A stretch of DNA of 64,000 nucleotides from Rotaria socialis (Eukaryota; Rotifera; Eurotatoria; Philodinida; Philodinidae): NCBI GenBank assembly GCA_905331475.1, contig CAJNYU010000032.1, forward strand, positions 263,196 to 327,195. Reading direction: 5' to 3'. A program made the position numbers and the translations under genes. Below, piece after piece: positions 23,601 to 32,399 of the stretch. Every line of letters begins with the position of its first letter. The stretch's first letter is position 1. The notes below the pieces were generated by a model. It searched no databases and was not told the DNA's origin. It saw only the letters and a program-made list of their open reading frames with translations.

Positions 23601-24645
23601 GAATAAGGCTTTGCATGATTTTTCTCTCAATTATTAACGAATGTTCACTTCACTTACTTTTTGTAAATCACTATTACTATCTAATTATTTTATTTTTATT
23701 TGTTTTTAGGAACAAACATACAAAGAAAAGTATCGAATAAAGAAGTTTCCCGAAGAAAACGTGAGTATAATCTACAGAAAATATATAGAGACGATGTTCT
23801 TTTATTCTTGTTTTCTACATTTGAATTTTTTCATTTAATCTAAATACTGTTTTGAATAGCTAGCTAAATTCTCTAGGAAAATTTCATATACGAAGGATTC
23901 TTTTATAAATTGAAAGAAATTCATGCGCAGGTTCCAAATGAGAGAGTAAAAATACTCAAGTAAACTAAATCGTATGTAAAATGATAGGCCACTTTCTTTT
24001 CTATGGTCTTCACTCATTAAAATGCAGTCATAACACAACAAAAAATCCAAATGTATCAACTATTAACATAAATTCCTAAGCTTTGGTTGTATGTCGGTTC
24101 ACAACAGACGTTTCTAAAAGCATCACGATCTTTTCTCTTATCTACCATTGTATTTTTGTTTTTACTACATCATCCGGAACCTGATAATGAATTTAATTTT
24201 CTTGTCAAACAGGAATCTTCCTGATTAAACTAACGACCGAACATCACTAAGTGTTAACCGCCGATTAAAGTAGCATTCCTCTCATAACTAGAACTCATTA
24301 AGACAACGAAAAATCTTTAAAAGTTCGTTCATATCGGTATTCTTTCAATAGTTTGACCACTTTACGGGTTTTCCGACTTATGACAAGCTAAGCTGACTTT
24401 TTTTTGGAAGTTTAAATATATCTCTTAAACCATTTATTGTGTTTTAGTTAATAGAACAAATCGACGTATTTGCTAACGAAATTAAAAAATTAAAAGAAGC
24501 AGTGAAACTTCTCAAAACAAACAATTTAAAATTAAAAAAACAAAATCGCAATTTAGAATCTGCAATGATTCAATTGAATAAACGAATTGAACGAATTGAA
24601 AATGGAAAAAAAAATAATATTATCTCCTCTGATGAAGACAACTAA
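5618..24645 (+). CDS. Small coiled-coil protein interrupted by a 17.4 kb intronic element
   Basis: Exons 5607-5644, 5849-5890, 23710-23760 and 24448-24645 have good splice borders and join in frame. With the ATG at 5618 they encode 105 residues. The order is a short KKHSHTH start, an acidic linker ending GDDEQTYKEKYRIKKFPEEN, a coiled coil of about 50 residues (IEQIDVFANEIKKLKEAVK onward, with Leu/Ile heptads) and an acidic ISSDEDN tail. A likely 5' untranslated exon ends at about 5230 before GTGAGT. The intron at 5891-23709 holds the mobile element, inserted in opposite orientation. The protein was not identified; YKEKYR plus coiled coil plus acidic tail is loosely like small chromatin-complex subunits (INO80E or TFPT type), a weak guess. 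The frame is intact, so the gene may still work if the long intron is spliced. Confidence 0.65.
6123..6130. repeat. Left target-site duplication CCACTGAA
   Basis: The octamer directly before the left terminal inverted repeat recurs exactly at 23524-23531, directly after the right one. Removing the element and one copy gives a continuous intron. Confidence 0.8.
6131..6175 (+). repeat. Left terminal inverted repeat
   Basis: Aligned without gaps to the complement of 23479-23523, the 45 positions give 35 matches. The best block is AAAATGTCCAC followed by TTACG. The outermost 9 bases match poorly (GAGGGCTGG against CAGCAGTGT), so the exact end is set mainly by the target duplication. Confidence 0.75.
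6290..6840 (+). repeat. Subterminal tandem array, about 138 bp x 4
   Basis: Units begin AAGGACCTTTCTCTATCC or close variants near 6302, 6439, 6577 and 6714. Each holds several GCGGACCTTTC, GCGGATCTTTC and GGGACTTTTC words. Related GAAAAGTCC words occur near the right end. Subterminal arrays of this kind often bind the transposase in large DNA transposons. That role is an inference here. Confidence 0.7.
7081..10588 (-). CDS. KDZ-like DDE transposase with cysteine clusters
   Basis: Seven exons (10487-10588, 10020-10438, 9360-9778, 7952-8893, 7691-7894, 7465-7637, 7081-7401) join in phase and encode 859 residues without a stop. The N-terminal third is acidic and Ser-rich. A zinc-ribbon-like pair follows (CPECNQYL ... 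LMCKHQKS), then CIGNKCSEALVVDGHQKCRR with a second cluster GCCRTPAYKSEYCNLH. The likely catalytic triad is the D of VVDGHQK, a D of AVYDDGCHLIEYL and the E of NTQAAEQLFSWLKGY, matching the DGN, YD-x-C and E-Q-x-W pattern I know from Kyakuja-Dileera-Zisupton transposases and their CxC-associated animal relatives. A basic KHTRKRKHDQ stretch near the C-terminus could be a nuclear signal. The start at 10588 follows an acceptor-like AG, so a further 5' exon is possible. It is the last gene of the minus-strand trio in the element. Confidence 0.75.
10818..14649 (-). CDS. RPA1-like: Replication protein A large subunit (RPA1) homologue inside the transposon
   Basis: RPA1 binds single-stranded DNA in replication and repair. 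Sixteen exons (first 14599-14649, last 10818-10868) join in phase to 582 residues, close to the usual 600-620. Domain order is complete. The N-terminal OB fold has KRYRLILSDGRNFFS. DBD-A has WMIKARVVNKSYIREYSN and LVDSSGEIRAVGFDHLAE. DBD-B has DVVAVISS and IIGIKGAKICDFHGRSLS. DBD-C has a zinc knuckle (GCSVDKC then FFFCRKC, CX4C and CX2C) and NFEEIIMRGAAKNQIF. The linker between the N domain and DBD-A is short. The start Met is taken because it opens an exon in frame, but the first 17 residues (MLMMNEHFPMLTMGGLN) align weakly. The stop is 229 bp before the transposase start. Host origin followed by capture is likely, to be tested by phylogeny. Confidence 0.85.
14886..18552 (-). CDS. DUF3987-like P-loop (primase-helicase-associated type) protein
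   Basis: Ten exons join in phase to 805 residues: 18291-18552, 17862-18238, 17543-17813, 15957-16799, 15736-15831, 15560-15679, 15446-15505, 15303-15389, 15180-15248 and 14886-15118. Residues about 85-95 read AKSSYGKSPMLTLVQ, a Walker-A-like loop that keeps GKS but lacks the usual first Gly. The next part (EATTAGMLDSLKGCTRLLMT, then EEGDVILKRMG, RAQLINLYDNPDQYSKKL, GLTGEIIQQVITRR and ERFLFWVLSGDA) follows the order I associate with DUF3987 proteins of phages, bacteria and some eukaryotic elements. An alpha-helical region with SRYGKSVDAVHRIAGLCQI follows. The C-terminal 190 residues, spread over six small exons, are acidic and Ser/Asn-rich and end in a basic stretch with KRKRLP. A role as an ATPase in element replication or transposition is an inference. 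An upstream exon cannot be excluded. Confidence 0.65.
18553..23478. other. Noncoding right arm of the transposon
   Basis: About 5 kb of very AT-rich DNA with no recognisable exon on either strand; short frames (for example 18781-19062 and 20931-21116) show no family and low-complexity composition. A cluster of element-type words lies at about 19113-19152 (GAAAAGTCCC, GGACC, GAAAAGTCCGCG), 4.2 kb inside the true end. Similar words reappear at 23340-23400 and 23456-23466. The DNA between may be an old nested insertion or a regulatory region of the first gene. Confidence 0.5.
23340..23470 (+). repeat. Right subterminal repeat cluster
   Basis: Contains GAAAAGTCCTG, GAAAAGTCCGC, AAAGATCCGC and GAAAAGTCCC words, the complements of the GGACTTTTC, GCGGATCTTT and related words in the left array at 6290-6840. 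The opposite polarity at the two ends is what inverted subterminal binding sites would show. Confidence 0.6.
23479..23523 (-). repeat. Right terminal inverted repeat
   Basis: The complement starts CAGCAGTGTCAAAGGTC and matches the left repeat at 35 of 45 positions. It is followed directly by the second CCACTGAA. Confidence 0.75.
23524..23531. repeat. Right target-site duplication CCACTGAA
   Basis: Exact copy of 6123-6130, directly outside the right terminal inverted repeat. Confidence 0.8.
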
Positions 24646-24723
24646 ACTGGCTTGTCATTAGAATCTTTTTTTTCTTCTTTGACTCAAATGTACAGTATGT
24701 AAAAAAGAGATCTATGTAATAAT

Positions 24724-24822
24724 TTCTTGTCTTCTTTCTTTTTCTTTCACGTATGTCTCGAAAAATATTCATGTGTACTTTTTCTTGTCTTCTTTCTTTT
24801 TCTCTCACGTATGTCTCGATAA
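24724..24822 (+). repeat. Tandem duplication, about 58 bp x 2, downstream of the coiled-coil gene
   Basis: TCTTGTCTTCTTTCTTTTTC followed by TCACGTATGTCTCGA occurs twice in tandem just after the stop codon at 24645. It creates short open frames on both strands that are not genes. Confidence 0.6.
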
Positions 24823-25834
24823 AACGACATGAAAGAATTCAATTTTTACTAGAAATAATTGCGATTTCTAAGAGAATGAATTGGCACTTGTCAGAACTAA
24901 ATATTTTCTGTTCTATTTTATTCATAATTGGCTATCAAAAATCGATACTCATATACAATTATAACATTCGGCCATATTGCACCTTAGCTGATTTCAGTAC
25001 TTGTCGCTTGTCCAAATAAAATATCCTAAGAAGCTCCAGTGTGAAATAAATTATGGATGTTTGCAATTAATATTTTATCCATCCTTCTCTTGAAATTCTA
25101 CGCGTCGGAAGAAATTTCGGATTTTCGTGTTTCGATTCGCTTTACTGTAGTTTCTGTAGTTATTGAAAAGTATATTTGAGACAAGCAAAAGAAAAAGATG
25201 ACTTTGACATTTCATTCGCAGCACTGACTCATGACAGGGTTAGTAGAAATGATCAATGTCTATGTTGAGTCATTCCTGCGATTGACTACGTGAATTTATG
25301 TCATGCTCGTGCAGCTGTGTATTGAGAATGGCAAGGGTGCAAATATATCAGTGAAAGAGAAAGAATTAAAAGGATGTGTTGCAAGTGCAACTCGTAAATA
25401 ATACTTTTAATTTTAATTTTATGATCGAGAATATTCATCTGATGACGTGAATGAAAAAAACAGAAACAGATACAGATAAACCTAGTTCATATAAGCGATT
25501 TTGATAGCGAATACAATACTAAATTTTTCTTTCTACTGATATTTAAAGATCAAGAAAGTCAGAATATTGTAAACCAAACTGCCAAAAAAAGATCATACCT
25601 CTTAATTCTCAATGAGACAAAGTTAATCAGTTTGAATGTTTTTTGCTCTGATGATAGACTTCATGGTTAAATTTGAAAAATTAGCTAATACTACATGACA
25701 ATTACAAACTGAATTGAAATGTAAAAAACATTATGTATTTTTTCTTACGAGACAATAAGAAGTTTATTTATTCAAAAGAATAGTACAATACACATGAATG
25801 AAGAAACTTAATGCCTGTGCAAGATGTTGTTTTT
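24823..25834. other. Intergenic region, one dispersed repeat copy
   Basis: No gene recognised. The stretch 25220-25336 (with GTTGAGTCATTCCTGCG, TGACTACGTGAATTTATGTC and CAGCTGTGTATTGAGAATG) is a diverged copy of 4121-4240. The last 100 bp belong to the 3' flank of the next metallothionein gene. Confidence 0.4.
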
Positions 25835-26147
25835 TCAAGTTGAACATTTGCAAGCTGAACAGTTGCAGTCCGTACATCCACATGCTGATCCACAGCTGGT
25901 ACCTTCATCTATCGAAAAAGAAAAAGAAAAAGAAAAGTAAAAAACATGAGCAGTAGATTTGATGTGAATACATACGAGAACATGATTTACAATCACATTT
26001 ACATGAACAAGTATCCTTGCAGTCACATTGACCACCTTTACATCCAGCACCACATCCACATCCTGCAGCTAAACGAAAACATAGATTAAATAATTGAAAC
26101 ATAAATATAAAATTCGACTCACCTGAACATTGACAAGCTTTTGGCAT
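25835..26147 (-). CDS. Metallothionein-like protein, subfamily B (copy 3)
   Basis: Third B copy, with the same three exons and nearly the same protein as the copies at 1509 and 3078; it shares the T of CGCTDCNC with the 3078 copy. The second intron carries a longer A/G-rich run (AAAGAAAAAGAAAAAGAAAAG). TATAAATA is at the complement of 26228-26235. Unlike the other two B copies, its promoter has GGGTGCA (26271-26277) and GTGTGCA (26372-26378), whose complements fit the TGCRCNC core. It may therefore be the most metal-responsive of the three, which is an inference from motif alone. Confidence 0.88.
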
Positions 26148-26227
26148 TTCGTTTGTTGATGAGAATAATAATAAACGAACTATGGCAGGAAAATATTGTA
26201 TGAAGAAATAGATGAATCTAGGCCACG

Positions 26228-26378
26228 TATTTATATGTGAGGTGATGTTTGATCCCCCTTTTCAATACAGGGGTGCAGTTTGTATTGAGTCGTAGTAGCA
26301 CCCCTTGATAGATACGATCGATGTTTACCTGTTCTTTTCGCCAGCACCCCTTTTTCTCCTTCACACAGCAGGTGTGCA
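26228..26378 (-). promoter_or_regulatory. Promoter of metallothionein B copy 3 with two MRE-like cores
   Basis: TATAAATA (complement of 26228-26235), TGCACCC (complement of 26271-26277) and TGCACAC (complement of 26372-26378) lie 80-230 bp before the start at 26147. The block 26221-26350 otherwise matches the promoters of the other B copies. Confidence 0.45.
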
Positions 26379-26776
26379 TACAATTAAAGTAAAGGCATCA
26401 AATAAAACTGTAAATGAGAAAAGAACGCCATAGAGTGTAGTGGAATATTCGAGAGAAGTTATGTGATCGTTTTTCTGCATGATGATAAATTTATATTGAT
26501 CGAAAAAAAAAGTTGAAACTTCATTGTGGCTATTGAAAATCTAAATAACGTTTGCCATTTTTGAAAATTAATATATAATAGAAAGTAATCGCTTGATACA
26601 TGGAAGATCGCTGAAACTATTCACCCTGTCATATTCATCACATCGAAAGTTACACATTTAGTCGAAAAATAATTCAAATTTTTTCGTTTTAAACTTTATT
26701 AATTACAACAAATTGAATGAATAATACAACAACAACAAAACATAGATATAAATTGTTCATTGAATAATTATTTTGT

Positions 26777-27071
26777 CTACTTTCCACATGTACATGATCC
26801 TGGTGAACATTTGCAGTTTTCACATTTGCATGCTTGATTGCCACATCCTGTGCCTAAATCAATAGAAGCAAAGAGTTTTATGAAATAAGAATGAATCTCA
26901 AGGATTAACTTACTAGGTTGATGACATTGACAATTCGAATCACATGCACATTGACCTGTGTTTACGCAATCTTTGTTGCACGTACATTTACCATCTAGAC
27001 AAACAAAAACATTCATATGCAAGTCGACAATCTCCTATGAGATATTGCTTACTTTCACATCGGCAAGGCAT
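26777..27071 (-). CDS. Metallothionein-like protein, subfamily A (copy 2)
   Basis: Three exons encode MPCRCENGKCTCNKDC, then a CACDSNCQCHQPS segment, then TGCGNQACKCENCKCSPGSC followed by TCGK and TAG, about 58 residues. It pairs with the gene at 571-865: same exon phases, same MPC start and same CKCENC motif. It is clearly diverged in sequence, so the two A genes are older duplicates than the B copies. A metal-binding role is expected from the CxC-rich composition. Confidence 0.85.
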
Positions 27072-27698
27072 TGTATTCTGAATAAGAAGTAATTTTTCGA
27101 ATGTTGCAGCGAGAGAAAAATGAAATGTATCTCCAAAGATGCTTCTATATTTATGTATTTCGAAAGTTTACTTTTTCTCAAAAGTAAATGAGTGCGTTTT
27201 TTTTTTCTATTTCGTAGGAATCACAGTAAATCATGCGTATGAGCTGTTTTCATTGGCGCATTTTTCTTTTGTCACTGTTGCACTAGCTCTAGTGAGAGAA
27301 AAAAGTGAAAGAAATATGCGTAATATCACAAAAATAGAAGAGCTGAGCAAATAGACGCATATCGAACGTATTCGACAAATGAAGTATTTTTAGTTTTATT
27401 TCGAAGAAAAAAAATCGTCATTGATATGCATCGCATTTATTGCAAACGTGTAAAACATTTCAAATAAACTGCGGAGATATTCTTAATTCAAAAAACAAAA
27501 CTTATTCTCACATTTGTTGACTCGAGTATTTAAATATGTACTTCATTATTTTACAAGGATTTCTTCTGTAACAAGAAAAAAACAATTTCCTATGATTTTT
27601 CAGATCGATCATAAATAACAATTAATTGAACACAAGAAAACAACAGATAATAAATAAATAGCAAGTAAAGCAATTTCTATTGGAATTTGAAATTGTTT
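27072..27698. other. Intergenic region, no gene recognised
   Basis: Holds the promoter side of the A copy-2 gene and the 3' side of OST4. The plus-strand frame at 27139-27354 lacks any recognisable domain and begins inside the probable promoter. Confidence 0.35.
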
Positions 27699-27889
27699 CT
27701 ATTCATTTGTATTTCGTTGATTACGAGGATTTTTTGCTTGAACATAATGATAAGCAATGACTAATAAAAAGACAATTACACCAAGAACATTAGCGTAGAT
27801 AGCTAAAACCTTATAGAGACAAAAATACGAAATAGTATAAAATAAAATATTGATTTTGACTTGCTTACTTGATCGCTTTCAAGAGCCAT
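27699..27889 (-). CDS. OST4: OST4, small subunit of oligosaccharyltransferase
   Basis: Two exons (27869-27889 and 27699-27809, 59-nt intron) encode a 43-residue protein, MALESDQ then [20 protein letters not shown] and [16 protein letters not shown]. It matches OST4, a single-span subunit of the ER oligosaccharyltransferase that helps assemble the catalytic STT3 complex for N-glycosylation. Diagnostic features are the xLAIxANxLGV start of the helix, the YHY motif at its end and the NPR/NPK tail. Length is close to the 37-residue human protein. It lies 120 bp downstream of the endonuclease G gene on the same strand. It is too short and spliced to be found by ORF length. Confidence 0.9.
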
Positions 27890-28009
27890 CGTTTGAAAAT
27901 ATCAAATTATCGATATCTAAAAATGTAAATATCATATGTAAACATTCTTATTCAAAATCGAATAGAAAAATTTAACAAAATTTTTTATTTCTTATCAAAA
28001 GAAAAATAA

Positions 28010-29148
28010 TTATGCTGCAGGTGTTGGTAATGATTTTTGACGTGGCGAAGGTGGAGGAGAGTCTAGTTTAAAATCAATCCATGGTTGATTGATTGTACGA
28101 ATTTTATTCTTTTGAATTTTTTCTGTTGTTATTAAGAATCCGGCATTTTGTTCGATAAGTTCAGGCGCAACAAGAAATTTTTCCAATGGCGTATCTTTAT
28201 CAATCGGTTCATTAGGCATTAAATAGGAATATATGTCCAGTTGACCGTCTTTTTGTTGACCAATCATTATTTTGAAAAAATGTGTTGGAACAGCAACTTG
28301 ATTTGGACCTATTACTTGATATTTTACATAGAGTTTATTATCGGTTGGATCAAGTCTAAAAAGAAATATAAATGTACTATTAAGATCATTGTAAATAAAG
28401 AAAAGGAAGACATTTATGAATTTATGCTTGCTAGTATTGCAGTATTTCTGGTACATTGATTCAATGAAAAGTATAAATATATATATATACCTTGGAAGAT
28501 AGAGCGGTCCTGTTAATATCCATAGACCACCAATATAATGCTTGACAAGTGCACGAGCATATCTCTCTAAATGAGCCCATTTATCTCGATTGAAGCCTTT
28601 GCCTACCTATATAATAAAAAAACTAAATATCAATTGAAAAGGAGACATTTAAAATTTTACTTGTGGTGCAATATTCGAAAGAAAAAATGTATTATTCATG
28701 CTTTCTTGTGACGACCGATGATCAGCACTGGGAATCATATGACCACGATCAAAACCGGAACCTTCGAGAAAAGTACATTGAGAATGAAAACTCGTATTTC
28801 TTTCTATATACCAGAATAATCTTGATTCGTTGAACGAAAAAATGTATGAATACGATTATCTTCTCGAAATATTGAATTTCCTCTATCGACATTTTTACCC
28901 ATTGTGATCGTTTCACGTGTTAAATGTTCAAGTGTCCATAGTGGAACTCTTGTCCGTTGATCGTAGCACACTGCAAAATTTGGATCTAGCCTACGTATGA
29001 CTTGTGTAGTGAAATCAGGTGAGAAACGAAGTAAAGCACCTTCATTTAGTGATGCACGTCCATCCCAAAGACGAAAATAAGTGCTTGTAGCAAGAACTCC
29101 AAGTGCTACGCCAGCTGCAAGCGTACCAATACCTTGAACATAAGACAT
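28010..29148 (-). CDS. ENDOG: Endonuclease G, mitochondrial DNA/RNA non-specific nuclease
   Basis: Four exons (28812-29148, 28661-28761, 28491-28606, 28010-28355) join in phase to 299 residues, the usual EndoG length. The N-terminus has a hydrophobic stretch (IGTLAAGVALGVLAT) suited to mitochondrial inner-membrane or intermembrane-space targeting. CYDQRTRVPLWTLEHLT opens the nuclease fold. FDRGHMIPSADH carries the catalytic His of the DRGH motif, and NRDKWAHLERYAR carries the metal-binding Asn. Family knowledge: EndoG cleaves nucleic acids in apoptosis and mitochondrial DNA turnover. The start codon at 29148 faces the p23 start at 29443 across a 294-bp divergent promoter region. Confidence 0.92.
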
Positions 29149-29442
29149 TCTTCATGTCATTAGTCATCGGTGTCGGTGGTCAAACAAATAACGACAAGCC
29201 AATATGATTTGTTAATTTCTGAATGGTTCAAAACATCGAACTGTAATTAAGATAGGAAAATACAGGTTAAAAATAATTAAAAATATTAAATAATTATAAT
29301 TGCAAAAGAATTCAAATCCGTAAAATGATGTCGCCACTATCGATTTAACTTGGATAAATAAATAAAGAAGGCCTTCATTGAATACTTCCTTGCGTCATTG
29401 TGTATTAGCTCTTGCAGTGTTGTATCAATCCGCGTTCGTATC
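29149..29442. promoter_or_regulatory. Divergent promoter region between EndoG and p23
   Basis: A 294-bp gap between two start codons on opposite strands. No clear TATA box was seen. Shared regulation is inferred only from the arrangement. Confidence 0.4.
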
Positions 29443-30160
29443 ATGCCTGAACAAACTCACATTCCACATATTCTTTGGGCTCAACAACGTGAAACAGTTC
29501 TTTTGACGGTTGCTGTGCCTGATATTGAAAAAGTTGACGTTAAATTTGAAGAAAATTCGGTCAGTTTTAATGGTCAAACAACATCAGTTAAAGAAAAAAA
29601 TACCTATGCCGTTAAAATTGATTTGTACGAAAAAATTGATCCAGAAGCTTGTAAATATGAAAATATTGGCCAAAAATATTGGCGTTTACTATTGAAGAAG
29701 AAAGATACAACTGTTGCATTTTGGCCACGAGTAACAAAAGAAAAAACACGCTTACATTGGTTACAAACTGATTTTGATCATTGGAAAGATGAAGATGAAA
29801 GTGATGATGAAAAACCAGGATTCGGTGGAAACTTTCAAGATATGTTTTCTGGAGGTAAGATTCAGTATTAATATAAAATTGAAATTCATATCTATTATGA
29901 TGATTCAAGGTATGGGCGGAATGGGCGGAATGGAGGGCATGGGTGGCATGGGTGGCATGGGCGATATGCCAGATATGGGAGAAGATTCTGATGACGACGA
30001 TGGTGGTGTAGATGATTTGGAAGCGCCAGTAGCAACTACTGAAAATGGTGTTAACGGTAAAAATCATCAAGAAGACAAGAAATCGGACAATAAACAAGAT
30101 GACGAAGAAAAGTCAGCTGAGAAAACTAAAGCTGGTGTTGAAGAATCGGCTAGCAAATAA
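29443..30160 (+). CDS. PTGES3: p23 co-chaperone (CS domain; PTGES3/Sba1 type)
   Basis: Two exons (29443-29854 and 29910-30160, 55-nt intron) join as TCT GGA G|GT ATG. The CS domain fills the first 110 residues: PHILWAQQRETVLLTVAVPD at the start and VTKEKTRLHWLQTDFDHWKD at the end, the p23 signature that binds the ATP-bound Hsp90 dimer. A GMGGMGGMEGMGGM repeat follows, then a long acidic, Lys-rich tail (EDSDDDD ... EESASK). The ATG at 29443 (MPEQTHIPH) is chosen over earlier near-cognate codons because it begins at the domain. The Gly-Met linker is longer than in vertebrate p23 and resembles fungal Sba1. Confidence 0.92.
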
Positions 30161-32399
30161 AAATTTGACATGGACTTTTTTCTGTCTTTTTTCTTTCTTC
30201 CCCATGTTGTCCGTCCATAGGAAAAAAATCGTTTCTGTTGGTTGTGTGCGTGTGCATTCGTTCGTTTGTTCTTTCGTAGTTGTCATTGTAATTGTGAAGA
30301 AAGCATAGTTAAACAAGAGCAACATCATTACGATTTTCCTAAGTTATAAATTTATGAAACTGATTTAATCATTAAAAGATATATTTACAAGCTTTTCACA
30401 ATATAACATCATTTACTATACAAGTCATTATGTTTAAAGGCTTTTAATTGAAAACAAAAAATGTTTGTTTCATCGCTATGCCTAATATTGAACTAAGATT
30501 TTTCGATTCAAGAAGATTTCATCTCAAAACAATGAAGTTATTAATAATTTTTGAAGATTATATTTTGATAAAGAGAAGCTAAATATAGGTAATTGGTTGA
30601 AGCTTTTTTCATAGAAAATAAATTGAATTATATTCAAACTTTGAATTCAACAGCATCAAGGGAAAGCTTATCAAGAAGAAAATAATTCTTTCCTTGTTTT
30701 TGTCTCGTATAAGTTCTCAATACACGTAAATTGATAAATTTTTTAATTATTGTTGGACGTACGATGCTATTTTCAGTCATTCTAATTTTAGAAAAGCAGT
30801 TTGCTTTTGTTTTCTCACGTCACTGACGAGCATAAGTACTACTTATTATCGATTGTAGTCTTTCGTCTATAGATAGAATTCCTAATAGGCAATGATGTAT
30901 GTCCAGATAAAAAAAAGCCTAAAGTTTGGCCCAATTTTCAAGTCTCATTTTGTTGGATACAAGAAATGACCCTGAATAGAACCAGTTTTAATCCATTTCT
31001 TTTTATTGGATAGATACAAAAGCTATATTTGTGATTTTCTTTCGAACCATTCTGAATACTAATAATAACTCTAAGAGAAAAACAGGATGAAAACCGGAAA
31101 AATCATTTAAATTGTTTCAGATTTCAATTTAGGAAAATAATAAATAAAATTGATTGGCCTCTATAAAATATTTCAGTTAAGTAGTAAAAAGAAAATTAAG
31201 ATTTTAAAGTAAAATTTTGATTGGTTATTATTCTATCCACAATATTTAGCTATTGATGTTTCAATGATAAGAAGGTGAAGAATTTTTACTATTCTTTAAA
31301 AATAGATTTGAGTTAATCGAACTATAAAAAAGTAAACATTTCGAGTTCAGTCAATCGACTAAACAACGTTGACATCGAGGATATCGCTTCCATATGACTT
31401 GATATACATTATGAATTTATATTTCTCTTTCAATTCATTTGAAATAACCGTGGAGTCAACGGTTATCCACGAAAATCATGGAAGTATCTAATTGTATAAC
31501 AGTTAATCCTTTGAAATCTAAATGTATGTTTTTTGAACCTACTATATTGGTCACAATTAGAGAATACTTAATTTAGTCTCAGATAATCAGTATTAAGCAT
31601 GTTTTTCTCAACCGGATCATAGTTATTTCAATCACTATATTTAAACATTTATCATGACTCTTAAATGATAGTAGATAAAAATATAGCCAATTAGATAAAT
31701 CGAAGTGACTGTGGGAAATGCACACTAACATGTATTAAGGTTATTTTTAGAAGCTAGAAAATGAACGTGAATGTCTAAGCTGCTTGCAGGTAAATAATGA
31801 AGTAAATAATAGAGAAAACATATTTGGAAGATTAAAAAGGGTGAATGGGAAACATCCCACGCAGGTGTATGTGTAATGTTTAGGTAACAACATCCGCAAC
31901 TCTACTATAAAACGAACAAAATAAATTTACTAAATAAATGAAAAAAAACTGAAAGTACAAATAAATTCAAATAGTGATAAGAAAAATGATCAAAGATAGT
32001 GGTCGCTGCATCGGGCACATTCGCAGTTTATATGTTATTGCACGACATTTACGAAATATTATCTTCTATAAATTAAATTCTTTTTTTTTGTCCTTAGATA
32101 ACTAACGTCTTCTGATAGTTTTAGTGACAGTTAATATCTTCTCATAAAACAAGCAACATAAATGATAGTCATCAGATTAGAATGAGTAAACGCACCTTTA
32201 AAGCAAACATATGACTAATTTATGACACCGTATTGGCGAAAGAAAGGAAACAAACGTGCTTTTAAGATGAAGAATATAAAAAACAACGTAGAACGAGAAT
32301 AGTGACAAACGTTTGCATTCATCGTTCAACATACACATTTGATATAAATTCTCTACTGTCGTATTAATATTCTTTACTTTAGATAAATAACAAGGTATC
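30161..32399. other. Intergenic region, no gene recognised
   Basis: AT-rich DNA with no credible exon on either strand. The first 150 bp after the p23 stop look like 3' untranslated sequence (T-rich). The last 100 bp form the likely 5' leader of the SLC44-like gene. Confidence 0.4.

Noticed and set aside
29398-29442. Upstream extension of p23 (and similar short extensions of FOXO and polycystin)
   Set aside because: The longer frames open with TTG or GTG. ATG codons at 29443, 39555 and 52695 begin at or near the conserved protein.
29612-30097. Minus-strand frame of 161 codons opposite p23
   Set aside because: His/Ala-rich translation of the complement of the Gly-Met repeat and acidic tail; it is a shadow.
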